Source of the DNA: Microbacterium wangchenii
GTDB taxonomy: Bacteria > Actinomycetota > Actinomycetes > Actinomycetales > Microbacteriaceae
Length of the DNA: 64,000 nucleotides
Direction of reading: 5' to 3'
NCBI RefSeq assembly: GCF_004564355.1
Contig: NZ_CP038266.1
Location: forward strand, 3,162,001-3,226,000
This document shows positions 26,191-34,637 of the stretch, one piece after another. Each line of letters starts with the position of its first letter. Position 1 is the stretch's first letter. The translations under genes were made by a program, and so were the position numbers. The notes beneath the pieces are model-generated. The model did no database searches. It was not told the origin of the DNA and saw only the letters and a program-made list of their open reading frames with translations.

Positions 26191-26811
26191 TCAGTGGGGC
26201 GATTGGAGCCCGTCCAGCGCGACCGTCATGATGTCGTGCCCGAGGCGGTCTCCGTCGACCGGCCCGCCCGGGCGGTACCACTCCACGACGGAGTTGATCA
26301 TGCCGAAGATGAGGCGGGCCACCACGGCCGCGTCGACGTCCGTCCGCACGTCGCCCTCGCGCTGGGCATCCGCGACCAGGCGCGTCACACGGTGGTCGAA
26401 CAGACGCCGGCGCTCGAGCGCACTCTGCTCCACGGGGCTGTTGCCGCGCACCCGCAGCAGCAGGGTCACCGACGGCAACTGAGCCACCAGCACGTCGGTG
26501 GCGCTGCGGATCACATGGCGCAGCCGATCCGATGCCGGTCCCTCATGCGCACGCGGGTCGTCGAGCACCGCCTCGAGGCTGCTGAGGGCCCGGTCCAGCG
26601 CGACGGCGAGGAGCTCCTCCTTCGACGCGAAGTGGTGGTAGAGCGCGGATTTGGTCAGCCCCAGCCGCTGGGCCAGGTCGGCGACGGAGGTGGCGTCGTA
26701 CCCCTGCTCGTTGAACAGCTGCACGGCGATCTCGAGCACGCGGTCGCGGTCGTATCCCGGCCGACCTCGCCGCGCGGGCACCGTCACGGCCGCGTCGGTG
26801 TCGGAGGTCAT
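26191..26811 (-). CDS. TetR-family regulator, candidate PaaR
   Basis: 206 residues. The N-terminal helix-turn-helix LAQRLGLTKSALYHHFASKEE (about 45-65) is canonical; the C-terminal domain resembles the TetR_C_33 class found in actinobacterial CoA-linked regulators. It converges with the MHS transporter gene (4-base gap) at the end of the paa locus. Three related palindromes in the locus have the length expected for a TetR dimer. TetR-type PaaR proteins controlling paa genes are known in Actinobacteria, with phenylacetyl-CoA as inducer. No copy of the operator is visible at its own promoter. Confidence 0.87.
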   Translation of the reverse strand: MTSDTDAAVTVPARRGRPGYDRDRVLEIAVQLFNEQGYDATSVADLAQRLGLTKSALYHHFASKEELLAVALDRALSSLEAVLDDPRAHEGPASDRLRHVIRSATDVLVAQLPSVTLLLRVRGNSPVEQSALERRRLFDHRVTRLVADAQREGDVRTDVDAAVVARLIFGMINSVVEWYRPGGPVDGDRLGHDIMTVALDGLQSPH

Positions 26812-26848
26812 GCCGACAAGTCTCGCACTCCGAGCCGGCGGCGCGGCG

Positions 26849-27727
26849 TCAGGCCCGGCCGCGCACGGACGTGCGGATCGAGTAGAGGCTCGTGGTCGCC
26901 GTCAGGTACAGGACGTTGCGCTGTCGTCCCCCGAACTCCAGATTGGCGACCGGCTCGGGGACGGCGAGCTTCCACATCTCCACACCGTCGGTGTCGAAGC
27001 AGCTCACCCCGTCGGAGGTCGCCGCCCAGATGCGCCCGTGCACGTCGACGCGGATGCCGTCGAAGCCGAAGCTCCCCTCCACGACGGTGCGCCGCGACGA
27101 CACGCCCGCCTCGTCGATCGAGAACGCGGCGATGCTCCCCTGTTCGCTGTCCACGACATACAGGGTGGATTCGTCGGGCGAGAACGCGAGCCCGTTGGGC
27201 TGCGTGAAATCGCCGGCGACCAGCTCGGGCTCGGGCATCCCCTCCGACCAGCGGTACAGACCGCGCACGTCGAGCTCGGGTTCGGCCGCGTGACCCTCGT
27301 ACTCGTTGAGGCCGTAGGTGGGATCGGTGAACCAGATCTCCCCTGAGGAGGACGCGACGACGTCGTTGGGGCTGTTGAGCCGGCGCCCGGCGATGTGCGA
27401 GGCGATGACGGTCTCACGTCCGTCGTGCTCGCGGCGGACCACGGCGCGCTCGCCCTGCAGGCACGTGATGAGGCGGCCGATCCCGTCGTGCGTGCGGCCG
27501 TTGGCGAAGCGTGACGGCTGATCGAACACCGACACGTCCCCGGTCATCTCGTCCAGCCGCAGCGTCCGGTCGTTGGGGATGTCGCTGAAGAGCACGTATC
27601 TGCCCTGCACCGAATGGGATGGGCCCTCCAGCCACTTGCCGTCGGAGAAGTGCAGCGTGAGCGTCGTGTCGGTCTTGGTCTCCGCCATCCGTTCGTCCAG
27701 GACCGTGATCTCCGCCGGAACCGCCAT
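26849..27727 (-). CDS. SMP-30/gluconolactonase family protein
   Basis: 292 residues, six-bladed beta-propeller. The metal-binding residues are in WLEGPSH (Glu), LNSPNDVV (Asn) and VVDSEQG (Asp), all present, so it should be an active calcium- or zinc-dependent lactonase. Such enzymes open sugar-acid lactones. The ATG at 27727 follows GGGAGGACAGG. It lies alone 37 bases after the start of the TetR gene region, and no sugar genes are adjacent, so the substrate is unknown. Confidence 0.88.
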   Translation of the reverse strand: MAVPAEITVLDERMAETKTDTTLTLHFSDGKWLEGPSHSVQGRYVLFSDIPNDRTLRLDEMTGDVSVFDQPSRFANGRTHDGIGRLITCLQGERAVVRREHDGRETVIASHIAGRRLNSPNDVVASSSGEIWFTDPTYGLNEYEGHAAEPELDVRGLYRWSEGMPEPELVAGDFTQPNGLAFSPDESTLYVVDSEQGSIAAFSIDEAGVSSRRTVVEGSFGFDGIRVDVHGRIWAATSDGVSCFDTDGVEMWKLAVPEPVANLEFGGRQRNVLYLTATTSLYSIRTSVRGRA

Positions 27728-27943
27728 TCCTGTCCTCCCGTTTCCCTGCCGCCCAGTGCGCGCTGCCGCGAGCCTAGTAGAGGGGTGGGGCGCGCAGGCC
27801 GCAGGCGGTCGACGTGCTCCATGGTGGGCGGCGATTGGACGCTCCGGTCCTCCCCACGGTGTCCGCGATTCGACTTATCCACCGGTTCTGCCGGTGCTCG
27901 TCGGGGCGGGCTCCATGTCGGTGGCCCTCGCTAGTTTGAGGGT

Positions 27944-29392
27944 ATGGAAATCAGCTCCTGGCCTGGGGAAACCACCACGGCGGACGCCACCCGCATGCGG
28001 ACGGGTCTCGCCGGGCTGCAGGACGCTGACGCGGCCGTCGCGAAGGCGCAGGCGCAGCGGATCCGTTCCCTTGCCGCCCTCGCCGAGGTGGCCACCGGGC
28101 AGGTCGCGCGGCTCTCGTCGCGGGACTCCCGGGAGCGGGAGATGCCGATGCGGTCCGTCGCTGCGGAGGTGGCGTTCGCCACGCAGGTGCATGACATGAC
28201 CGCGCAACGAGAACTCGGCGACGCCCACACCCTCGTCACCCAGTTCGCCGCGACCGTCACCGCGCTGGAGGACGCCCGGATCTCCAAGAGACACGTCGAC
28301 GTGATCCTGGAAGCCGGGCTGCCGATCGCCGATGACCAGGTCCGCGCGGCGTGGGAGGAAACCGTCCTGGAGTACGCCGCACGACAGGCGCCGGGACGGA
28401 CGAAGGCCTACGCCCGGCAGCTGGCCGAGGCGGTCAACCCGGAGGGGATGACCGTCCGGCACGCGCGAGCGGCCGAGACCCGGGGCGTGTCGATCATCGA
28501 CCTCGACGACGGGATGGCGCTGCTGCAGCTGCGGCTGCCCGCGGCGGTGGCGTACGGGATCCGCGACCGGCTCCGCCGGCAAGCCCGCGCCATCCGCGAT
28601 GCCGCGAACACCGAACGCGCCCGCCGAGCCCACGAAGCCGCCGCCATGGACGGCGCCACCGAGTCAGGCAATGGTGCGCCGTCGCCCACGGATGGAAGCG
28701 AGCAGCTCACGGGTCAGACGCTCGACATCACGGTCGAGGGCACGGCGCCGGGCACCGAAGACGAGCCGGTCGTCGACGACACGCGCACCCTGGTCCAGAT
28801 CGGCGCGGATGTCGCCGCCGACATGCTGCTCACCGGCGCCCCCGCGATCGACCCCACCACCGGAGAACACCTCCCCGGCGGGCTCGGCGCCATCCACGCC
28901 CAGATCCAGGTCGTCGTCCCCGTGCTCACCCTTCTCGGAAAGACGGATGCCGGTGCCAGCCTGCACGGGCAGATCCCCATCGACCCCGACACCGCCCGGC
29001 ACCTCGCCGGCACCACACCCGGATGGGACCGGGTGTTGTGTCACCCGATCACCGGGACCGTGCTCGAAGTCGACCGATACACCCCCGGCACCGACCAACG
29101 CCGCTACCTGCAAGCCCGAGACCAGCACTGCCGCGGATTCGGATGCCGACAACCCGCGCACCGATGTCAGATCGACCACAACCACGAACACCACGACGGC
29201 GGACCCACCGCACTCAGCAACCTCGCCCACTTCTGCACCCGACACCACACGCTGAAAACCGAAACCGAATGGACCGTGCGGCAGTTACCGGATGGAACGG
29301 TGGAGTTCACCAGTCCCCTCGGCAACACCTACACCGACGAACCCCCACCACGGGTCATGTTCATCCCCGACGGAGACCCACCACCGTTCTGA
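27944..29392 (+). CDS. DUF222 and HNH endonuclease domain protein
   Basis: 482 residues. The N-terminal two thirds is the helical DUF222 domain; the C-terminal HNH nuclease has CRGFGCRQPAHRCQIDHNHE with the DH pair and a final CTRHHTLKTE. The metal and zinc ligands look intact. Proteins of this 13E12-like group occur in many copies in Microbacteriaceae and mycobacteria; the role is not settled. A linker of about 90 residues (about 220-300) is Thr/Glu/Asp-rich. TAGTTT lies 6 bases before the ATG, so the mRNA may be leaderless, although GAGGGT could also serve as ribosome site. Confidence 0.9.
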   Translation: MEISSWPGETTTADATRMRTGLAGLQDADAAVAKAQAQRIRSLAALAEVATGQVARLSSRDSREREMPMRSVAAEVAFATQVHDMTAQRELGDAHTLVTQFAATVTALEDARISKRHVDVILEAGLPIADDQVRAAWEETVLEYAARQAPGRTKAYARQLAEAVNPEGMTVRHARAAETRGVSIIDLDDGMALLQLRLPAAVAYGIRDRLRRQARAIRDAANTERARRAHEAAAMDGATESGNGAPSPTDGSEQLTGQTLDITVEGTAPGTEDEPVVDDTRTLVQIGADVAADMLLTGAPAIDPTTGEHLPGGLGAIHAQIQVVVPVLTLLGKTDAGASLHGQIPIDPDTARHLAGTTPGWDRVLCHPITGTVLEVDRYTPGTDQRRYLQARDQHCRGFGCRQPAHRCQIDHNHEHHDGGPTALSNLAHFCTRHHTLKTETEWTVRQLPDGTVEFTSPLGNTYTDEPPPRVMFIPDGDPPPF

Positions 29393-29417
29393 GCCGGCCT
29401 CGCCACGGGCGCAGAAA

Positions 29418-29448
29418 GGGGATGCGGCGGTGCGCCCGCCGCATCCCC
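29418..29448. terminator. Terminator hairpin between convergent genes
   Basis: Perfect 13-base arms (GGGGATGCGGCGG and complement) with a 5-base loop. On the minus strand the stem is followed by TTTCTGCG, so it would serve best for the DUF3618 operon, and also for the HNH gene from the other side. Confidence 0.7.
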
Positions 29449-29460
29449 TGGCCGATCAGA

Positions 29461-30039
29461 TCAGCTTCCGTCGCGGACGGTGTCCCGGGCCTCGCGGGCG
29501 CGCTCGGTGACGGTGTCAGCGGAGGAGGTCGCCTCCTCCTTGACCGTCGAGGCGGCTGACGTCGCAGAGTCCTTCACGGCGGCGGCGGCCTCCTGAGCGG
29601 GCTCCTTCAGGTGCTCGCCCATCTCCTTCACGGCGCCCGACGCCTGATCCACGAGCGGCTGCGCCTGCTCCTTGATCGTTCCGGCTGCGTCCTTCTCCCT
29701 CTGCGAAGCAGGGATGAGGGATGCCGCAACCAGGCCCACGCCGAAGGCGACCAGCCCGACGGCGAGGGGGTTGCCCTGCGCCTTGGACACCACGGTCTGG
29801 CCCGCGTCGGACACACTCGACATCGCGCTGGAGCCCGCACCCTGCACAGAGGAGCCGGCGTCGTCGGCTGCACCCATCACGCGGTCCCGCAACGATCCGA
29901 ACCTTCCCTTGATCTTGTCGGTCTGCCGCTGGGCGATCTTGGACGGGGTGACCTTGTCGGCGAGAGCGTCGACGTCAAGGCCCAGCTCCTCACGCGTGCG
30001 GTCGATGTTGGCGCGGATTGCTTCCGGTGAATCACTCAT
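29461..30039 (-). CDS. DUF3618 membrane protein with 11-residue repeats
   Basis: 192 residues. The N-terminal SPEAIRANIDRTREELG is the DUF3618 motif. One membrane segment (about 90-110) follows. The tail consists of tandem 11-residue units at 151-161, 162-172, 173-183 and a partial fourth, each with the pattern A-x-x-T/A-V-K/T-x-x-A-x-S, rich in Ala, Lys and Glu, which would form a long amphipathic helix. It is last of three coupled genes with a holin-X protein and another 11-mer repeat protein. Envelope or desiccation protection is a guess; no function is established. Confidence 0.85.
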   Translation of the reverse strand: MSDSPEAIRANIDRTREELGLDVDALADKVTPSKIAQRQTDKIKGRFGSLRDRVMGAADDAGSSVQGAGSSAMSSVSDAGQTVVSKAQGNPLAVGLVAFGVGLVAASLIPASQREKDAAGTIKEQAQPLVDQASGAVKEMGEHLKEPAQEAAAAVKDSATSAASTVKEEATSSADTVTERAREARDTVRDGS

Positions 30040-30449
30040 CGGTTCTCCTCATTTCTCTTCACGGCGTCAGGGATGCGCTTGAGCGTGTCCACGGTTTGCG
30101 GCGCACCCTCGGCCTTCTTCAGTTGAGAGCGTCCGCTCAGGTACAGCACGAGGCCGATGACGCCCCACAGAACCGCGACGATCACGGCCGACCAGCCGAA
30201 TCCCACCAGGTAGGCCAGCGCCCACCACAGTGCGACCGACAGGAAGAAGATCGCCATCATGGCTGCGTAGGCTGCGCCCCCGAGCATCCCGGCGCCCTTC
30301 CCGGCGCGGGTCGCGGACTGCCGGAGCTCGGCCTTCGCCAGCTCGAGCTCCTGACGCATGAGCGTCGACAGGTCGCTCGTGACCTCCCCGAGCAGTTCGC
30401 CGAGCGAGGTGGTCGCGGCCTTCTGCTCAGAGGGTGTCGGATCGGACAT
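30036..30449 (-). CDS. Holin-X superfamily (Phage_holin_3_6) membrane protein
   Basis: 137 residues. A helical cytosolic N-terminus (LGELLGEVTSDLSTLMRQEL, LAKAELRQ) is followed by two membrane segments (about 52-75 and 80-103) and a basic tail. The DLSTLMRQELELAKAEL stretch is the marker of the actinobacterial holin-X family, which is chromosomal and usually beside DUF3618 genes; despite the name there is no sign of a prophage here. Its start lies 23 bases inside the upstream gene, and its stop overlaps the DUF3618 start as ATGA. Confidence 0.85.
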   Translation of the reverse strand: MSDPTPSEQKAATTSLGELLGEVTSDLSTLMRQELELAKAELRQSATRAGKGAGMLGGAAYAAMMAIFFLSVALWWALAYLVGFGWSAVIVAVLWGVIGLVLYLSGRSQLKKAEGAPQTVDTLKRIPDAVKRNEENR

Positions 30450-31176
30450 CCGTGCTCCCTCCGCCGTCACCGGGACCGTCGCCGGCTGCGCGGACCTGGT
30501 CATAGACCGGGGTTCCGGCGGGGACGCCCGCGCCGGGAGTGGCTCCGCCGATGACCGGCGGGACGGTGGTGACGTTCTCCGCTCCGATGGTCGCGGCCGG
30601 TGCCGCGTCCACCCGGGCCCCCTGAGACTGGGGCTGCTGCGGGGCGCTGCTCTTCTCATCCGAGGCCTGGTCGGCGAGCGCACGCGTGAGGCGTCCCGCG
30701 GCCAGACCTGCGAGGGCGGCGACGGCGATGAAGGTACCGGGCTTGCGGCGCGCGTAGCTCTTCACCTCGTCCAGCAGCGAGCCTGGGTCACGATCCGCGA
30801 TCCAGGATGCGACGCCGTCGAGGCGCGTGGAGACCTGCGACACGATGTCGGTGGCGACGCCCGGGTTCTCGGAACGCTGCGCCATCGCACCCAGTTCGTC
30901 ACCCACTGACCGCAGCCCCTCGGCCACGCGCTGCTGCTGCGTGGCAGCCTGGTCCCTCAGCTCGCGCTGGGTCTGCGCATACAGGTCCTTGACCTGGGTC
31001 TTCGCCTCGCCGGCGACGGACGCCGCCTCCGACTTGGCCGTCTCGACGACGTGACCGGCTTCTGCCTTGGCCGACCCGGCGACCTCGCCCGCTTCGCTCT
31101 TGGCCGTGTCCACCTTGCCCGACTGAGGCTCGGCGGTCGACGTGACGGCAGGCTCTCCTCCATACATATTCGACAT
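30427..31176 (-). CDS. LEA-like 11-residue repeat protein with one membrane segment
   Basis: 249 residues, no named family recognised. Residues 24-67 are four tandem 11-mers (TAKSEAGEVAG and variants), the periodicity of group 3 LEA proteins and other surface-binding amphipathic helices. A helical region (68-145) and a membrane segment near 146-164 (FIAVAALAGLAAGRL) follow, then a Pro/Gly/Ala-rich tail. A GAGAGGAAGAC site precedes the ATG at 31176. It heads the operon with holin-X and DUF3618 genes, in the usual place of small envelope or stress proteins. Confidence 0.82.
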   Translation of the reverse strand: MSNMYGGEPAVTSTAEPQSGKVDTAKSEAGEVAGSAKAEAGHVVETAKSEAASVAGEAKTQVKDLYAQTQRELRDQAATQQQRVAEGLRSVGDELGAMAQRSENPGVATDIVSQVSTRLDGVASWIADRDPGSLLDEVKSYARRKPGTFIAVAALAGLAAGRLTRALADQASDEKSSAPQQPQSQGARVDAAPAATIGAENVTTVPPVIGGATPGAGVPAGTPVYDQVRAAGDGPGDGGGSTDVRSDTL

Positions 31177-31312
31177 GTCTTCCTCTCACTTCCGATCGGG
31201 GGATCGGGCTGGCTTACCGGTCTACGGGGGAAGCACTCTCTTGTCGCGCGGGTTGACGTGGCCTCTCCGGCGTGCATACAGCGAACGGGGCGCAAGCCTC
31301 CGACGCACGACG

Positions 31313-31351
31313 AGCGCCCCGGCGGCCGGAGAGTGCCGGCGCCGGGGCGCT
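31313..31351 (-). terminator. Hairpin downstream of the CsbD gene
   Basis: Perfect 12-base arms (AGCGCCCCGGCG and complement) with a 15-base loop, 36 bases after the CsbD stop codon. No U-run follows, so rho-independent action is uncertain. Confidence 0.5.
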
Positions 31352-31386
31352 GTACGACCGGATCACATCCCGGTCGGCGTGACGAT

Positions 31387-31557
31387 TTACTTGAAGGCGT
31401 CCTTGACGTTCTCGCCGGCCTTCTTCAGGCTCGCGCGAGTCTGATCGCCCTTGCCCTCCGCTTCCAGCTTCTCGTCGTCGGTCGCCTTCCCGGTGCCCTC
31501 CTTGGCCTTACCGGAGAGGTCTTCGGCAGCATTCTTGATCTTGTCGTCGAGTCCCAT
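31387..31557 (-). CDS. CsbD-family stress protein
   Basis: 56 residues, the normal size. The MGLDDKIKNAAEDLSGKAKE opening and the KLEAEGKGDQTRASLKKAGENV segment define the CsbD family of small, highly charged, mostly helical general-stress proteins. An AAGGAG site lies 7 bases before the ATG, and a TATTCT -10-like box is at 31606-31611 on the minus strand. It neighbours the LEA-like, holin-X and DUF3618 genes, all on the same strand but with a 210-base gap. The molecular function of the family is unknown. Confidence 0.92.
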   Translation of the reverse strand: MGLDDKIKNAAEDLSGKAKEGTGKATDDEKLEAEGKGDQTRASLKKAGENVKDAFK

Positions 31558-31682
31558 GGTGGGCTCCTTCCATCTCGATCGTCGAGGCCGTGGCCTCCTG
31601 CCGCGAGAATACGGCGCGCTCCTGCGTGCGGAGGGGGGCTGGAATTCTCGCGCGAATGGGGTTATCGGGCGCTGCCCACCCC

Positions 31683-32603
31683 TCATCCGAGGCCGTCTCC
31701 GCGCGCCCAGGAAGCGACCTCGGCGATGGCAGCGGCGAACGGCCGCGGAGCCTCCTGCGGCACGTTGTGCCCCACGCCCGGGAGCATCCGGTGCCGGTAC
31801 GCGCCGGTGAAACGGTCGGCGTAGGCCCGCCCGTCGGCGGCAGCACCGTCGAAGTCGCTGCTGATCGTGATCGCCGGCACGGGGATCTGCGGCCGGGCGG
31901 ACAGCCTCGCCTCCACCGCGTCGTACTGTGCTTCCCCCTGCGCCAAGCCCAGACGCCACCGGTAGTTGTGGATGACGATGTCGACGTGATCCGGATTCTC
32001 GAACGAAGCGGCCGTGCGGGCGAACGTGTCGTCGTCGAAGGCCCACAACGGGGACGCTTGCCGCCAGATCAGTCGCGCGAACTCCCGGCGGTGCCGTTCG
32101 TACCCGCGCCTCCCGCGTTCGGTGGCGAAGTAGTACTGGTACCACCATCCGAGCTCGGCCTGCGGGGGGAGCGGCTGCTGATTGGCTTCGAGGTCGACCA
32201 CGATGTAGCCGCTGACGGACACCAGTCCGGCACACCGCTCGGGCCACAGCGCGGCGAGGATCACCGCGGTGCGCGCCCCCCAGTCGAAGCCCGCCACGAT
32301 GGCCGTGTCGATCCCGAGAGCATCCAGCAGACCGATCGCGTCGAGGGCGACGACCGACTGCTGACCGTTGCGGACGGTCTCCTCCGAACGAAACCGCGTG
32401 CCGCCGAACCCGCGCAGGAACGGGACGACGACGCGGTGACCCGCCGCGGCCAGCTGCGGGGCCACCTCGGCGAAGCTGTGAATGTCGTACGGCCATCCGT
32501 GCAGCAGGAGCACCGCCGGGCCGCTCGCGGGGCCGGCCTCGACGAATTCGATGCGCAGCGGACCGGCATCGACATGACGCAAGCGGCCCCAATCGACGTC
32601 CAT
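31683..32603 (-). CDS. Alpha/beta hydrolase, epoxide hydrolase / haloalkane dehalogenase-like
   Basis: 306 residues. The oxyanion-hole motif HGWPYD is near residue 35, the nucleophile elbow GFDWGA near 107 carries Asp rather than Ser, and the base His is in GVGHNVPQEAP near the end. An Asp nucleophile is typical of epoxide hydrolases and dehalogenases. The HGWP motif favours epoxide hydrolase. It stands alone with no obvious operon partner. The substrate is unknown. Confidence 0.85.
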   Translation of the reverse strand: MDVDWGRLRHVDAGPLRIEFVEAGPASGPAVLLLHGWPYDIHSFAEVAPQLAAAGHRVVVPFLRGFGGTRFRSEETVRNGQQSVVALDAIGLLDALGIDTAIVAGFDWGARTAVILAALWPERCAGLVSVSGYIVVDLEANQQPLPPQAELGWWYQYYFATERGRRGYERHRREFARLIWRQASPLWAFDDDTFARTAASFENPDHVDIVIHNYRWRLGLAQGEAQYDAVEARLSARPQIPVPAITISSDFDGAAADGRAYADRFTGAYRHRMLPGVGHNVPQEAPRPFAAAIAEVASWARGDGLG

Positions 32604-32801
32604 GGTCGGCTCCCGTCATCAGGGCGGGCGCCCTTGCGGCATCCGCTGACACCCACCGTGCGCGGTGCGGAAGCCGATGGCGTCGGTGGAAACGCCCAAC
32701 TCCCCCGCGCGGTGGCGGGCGGATGCGGACAATCCCCCAACTGCGCGCTCCACCGTTGACATCCCGCATCCACGCGCCGACATTCGATGCAGGAGGCCAC
32801 G

Positions 32802-33812
32802 ATGTCCACTCGCGCGAGCGCACCACCACCGGAGCAGGCGCCACCACCGGATCAGGGTCCAGCACGGTTGCCCTCGTTCGAGCGCGGCACCGGCTGGCTC
32901 GGCTCCGGCCCGTTGTCTCCTGCCACCCTGCAGGGGCGGGTGGTCCTGGTGGACTTCTGGACGTTCACGTGCGTGAACTGGCTCCGCACCTTCCCGTACC
33001 TGCGCGCATGGGAGGAGAAGTACCGCGACGCGGGTCTCACAGTGGTCGGCGTTCACACGCCGGAGTTCGACTTCGAGCACGACCCTGGCAACGTCGCGGC
33101 CGAATGCCGGCGTCTGGGCGTCGAGTATCCGGTACTGCTGGACGCGCGCTACGGGGTCTGGGAGGAGTTCGCCAACCACTACTGGCCCGCCGTCTACGTC
33201 GCCGACGCCACCGGACGCATCCGGTACCACCGCTTCGGAGAAGGCGAGTACGCAGCCACGGAGATGGTGATTCAGCGACTCCTGACCGATGCGGGAGGGG
33301 AGATCGGCGCCGACCTGGTGGAGGTGGCGCCGCAAGGGCTCGAAGTCGCCGCTGACTGGCGGACACTGCGGTCGCCGGAGACCTACCTCGGCTTCGACCG
33401 CAGCACCGGTTTCGTCTCGGAGGGGGTGGCCTCCTTCGGTCGGACCGGCCGCTTCGAGATCCCCGACCGCCTTCCCCTGAACGCGTGGGGACTCGACGGA
33501 GACTGGACGGTGTCGGCCGAGTGGGTGCGGCTGGATGGGCGGGCCGGCCGCCTGGCGATGCGCTTCGGCGCCCGTGACGTGAACCTGGTGATGCGCGCGG
33601 GCGGCGACGGGCCGATCCCGTTCCGGGTTCTGCTGGACGGCAGAGCCCCCGGCGAGGATGCCGGCACCGATCTCGGTCCGGACGGCCGGGGCGAGCTGGC
33701 CCGGCCGGGTACCTATCAACTGATCCGCAGGGCGGATACTCGCGGAGACGGCCTCTTCGAGATCGAGTTCTCCGCGCCCAGCGCCTACGGTTACTGCGTC
33801 ACATTCGGGTGA
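32802..33812 (+). CDS. Thioredoxin-fold (redoxin/TlpA-like) protein lacking the second redox Cys
   Basis: 336 residues. Residues about 25-190 form a TlpA/redoxin domain (VVLVDFWTFTCVNWLRTFPY); the rest is the beta-rich C-terminal domain found in DipZ-like proteins. The redox motif reads C57-V-N-W60, so the resolving Cys of the usual CxxC is Trp. No signal peptide or DsbD membrane part is present, so it is probably cytosolic. The start at 32802 was preferred because the AGGAGG site lies after the earlier in-frame ATG at 32787. Peroxidase or chaperone-like action are possible; thiol-disulfide exchange by CxxC is not. Confidence 0.85.
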   Translation: MSTRASAPPPEQAPPPDQGPARLPSFERGTGWLGSGPLSPATLQGRVVLVDFWTFTCVNWLRTFPYLRAWEEKYRDAGLTVVGVHTPEFDFEHDPGNVAAECRRLGVEYPVLLDARYGVWEEFANHYWPAVYVADATGRIRYHRFGEGEYAATEMVIQRLLTDAGGEIGADLVEVAPQGLEVAADWRTLRSPETYLGFDRSTGFVSEGVASFGRTGRFEIPDRLPLNAWGLDGDWTVSAEWVRLDGRAGRLAMRFGARDVNLVMRAGGDGPIPFRVLLDGRAPGEDAGTDLGPDGRGELARPGTYQLIRRADTRGDGLFEIEFSAPSAYGYCVTFG

Positions 33813-34004
33813 GCGCTCCCGCTTCCCCGCATCGGGATCGCGGCCGCCCGGGGCGGCGGCAGACGCCGTTGTGCCGGGCGGAGGCGTGCGTTACTGTCCC
33901 GACAGCGGACCACGTTCTCGCCCGGACCTCCGTCCCGCAGGAGTGTTCGACCCGGCGCGAGGCTCCTCCCCATCACGGGTCCACCACGGCGGATCGAGCG
34001 ATCG

Positions 34005-34637
34005 ATGAACACACCCCCCAGCGGCGACGCGCCGCCCGTCACCTTCGCCGGCGGAGTGCTGGACAGATACCGGCACGTCTGCGCCTTCATCAACTCCGAG
34101 GACGAGGAGAGTGTCGTGCTCGACCCGTTCCTCGCCCAGAGCGTGGAGGCGGACGACCGGCTGCTCTTCCTCGTGGACGCCACTCGGGCAGGCGAGCCCA
34201 TCAGGCGTCTGCGCCACCTCGGCTTCGACACCGCCGACCTGCTCGCCCGCCATCGATGCGAGGTGCGGACCTGGGCGGAGACCTACCTCCGCGGAGGCCG
34301 ATTCGACCAGCAGGCGACGCTCGAACTGCTCCGCAGGCTCCTCGCCGGGACACCATCCCCACCGGTGCGGATGTGGGCAGACATGGGGTGGGCGGTCGGT
34401 CGGCCCGACATCGCCGAAAGCCTCATCGAGTTCGAGGCCAAAGCCAATTTCATCCACGCCCACCATCGCAACGTCGTCATCTGCACGTACGACACCGCGA
34501 AGTTCGACGGCGCCTTCATCGTGGACATCCTGCGGACGCACCCCATGGTGCTCCTGGCCGGCGTCCTGCAGGAGAACCCGTACTTCGTCGCGCCCTCGGA
34601 GTTCCTGCAGGAACGAGGCGCGCGTGCCGACCGCTGA
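34005..34637 (+). CDS. MEDS-domain sensor protein (DcmR-like)
   Basis: 210 residues, almost all one MEDS domain: HVCAFINSEDEE (about 25-36), the RMWADMGWAV strand-helix, and VVICTYDTAKFDG. MEDS domains sense small hydrophobic or halogenated compounds in DcmR and occur in RecA-like superfamily relatives. There is no DNA-binding domain. The next gene, overlapping by 14 bases, is a GAF-LuxR regulator, so the two probably form a split sensor-regulator pair. The ligand is unknown. Confidence 0.85.
   Translation: MNTPPSGDAPPVTFAGGVLDRYRHVCAFINSEDEESVVLDPFLAQSVEADDRLLFLVDATRAGEPIRRLRHLGFDTADLLARHRCEVRTWAETYLRGGRFDQQATLELLRRLLAGTPSPPVRMWADMGWAVGRPDIAESLIEFEAKANFIHAHHRNVVICTYDTAKFDGAFIVDILRTHPMVLLAGVLQENPYFVAPSEFLQERGARADR

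Noticed and set aside
30036..30449. Prophage remnant, from the holin-like protein
   Set aside because: No other phage gene is near. The holin-X family is chromosomal in Actinobacteria and usually beside DUF3618 genes.
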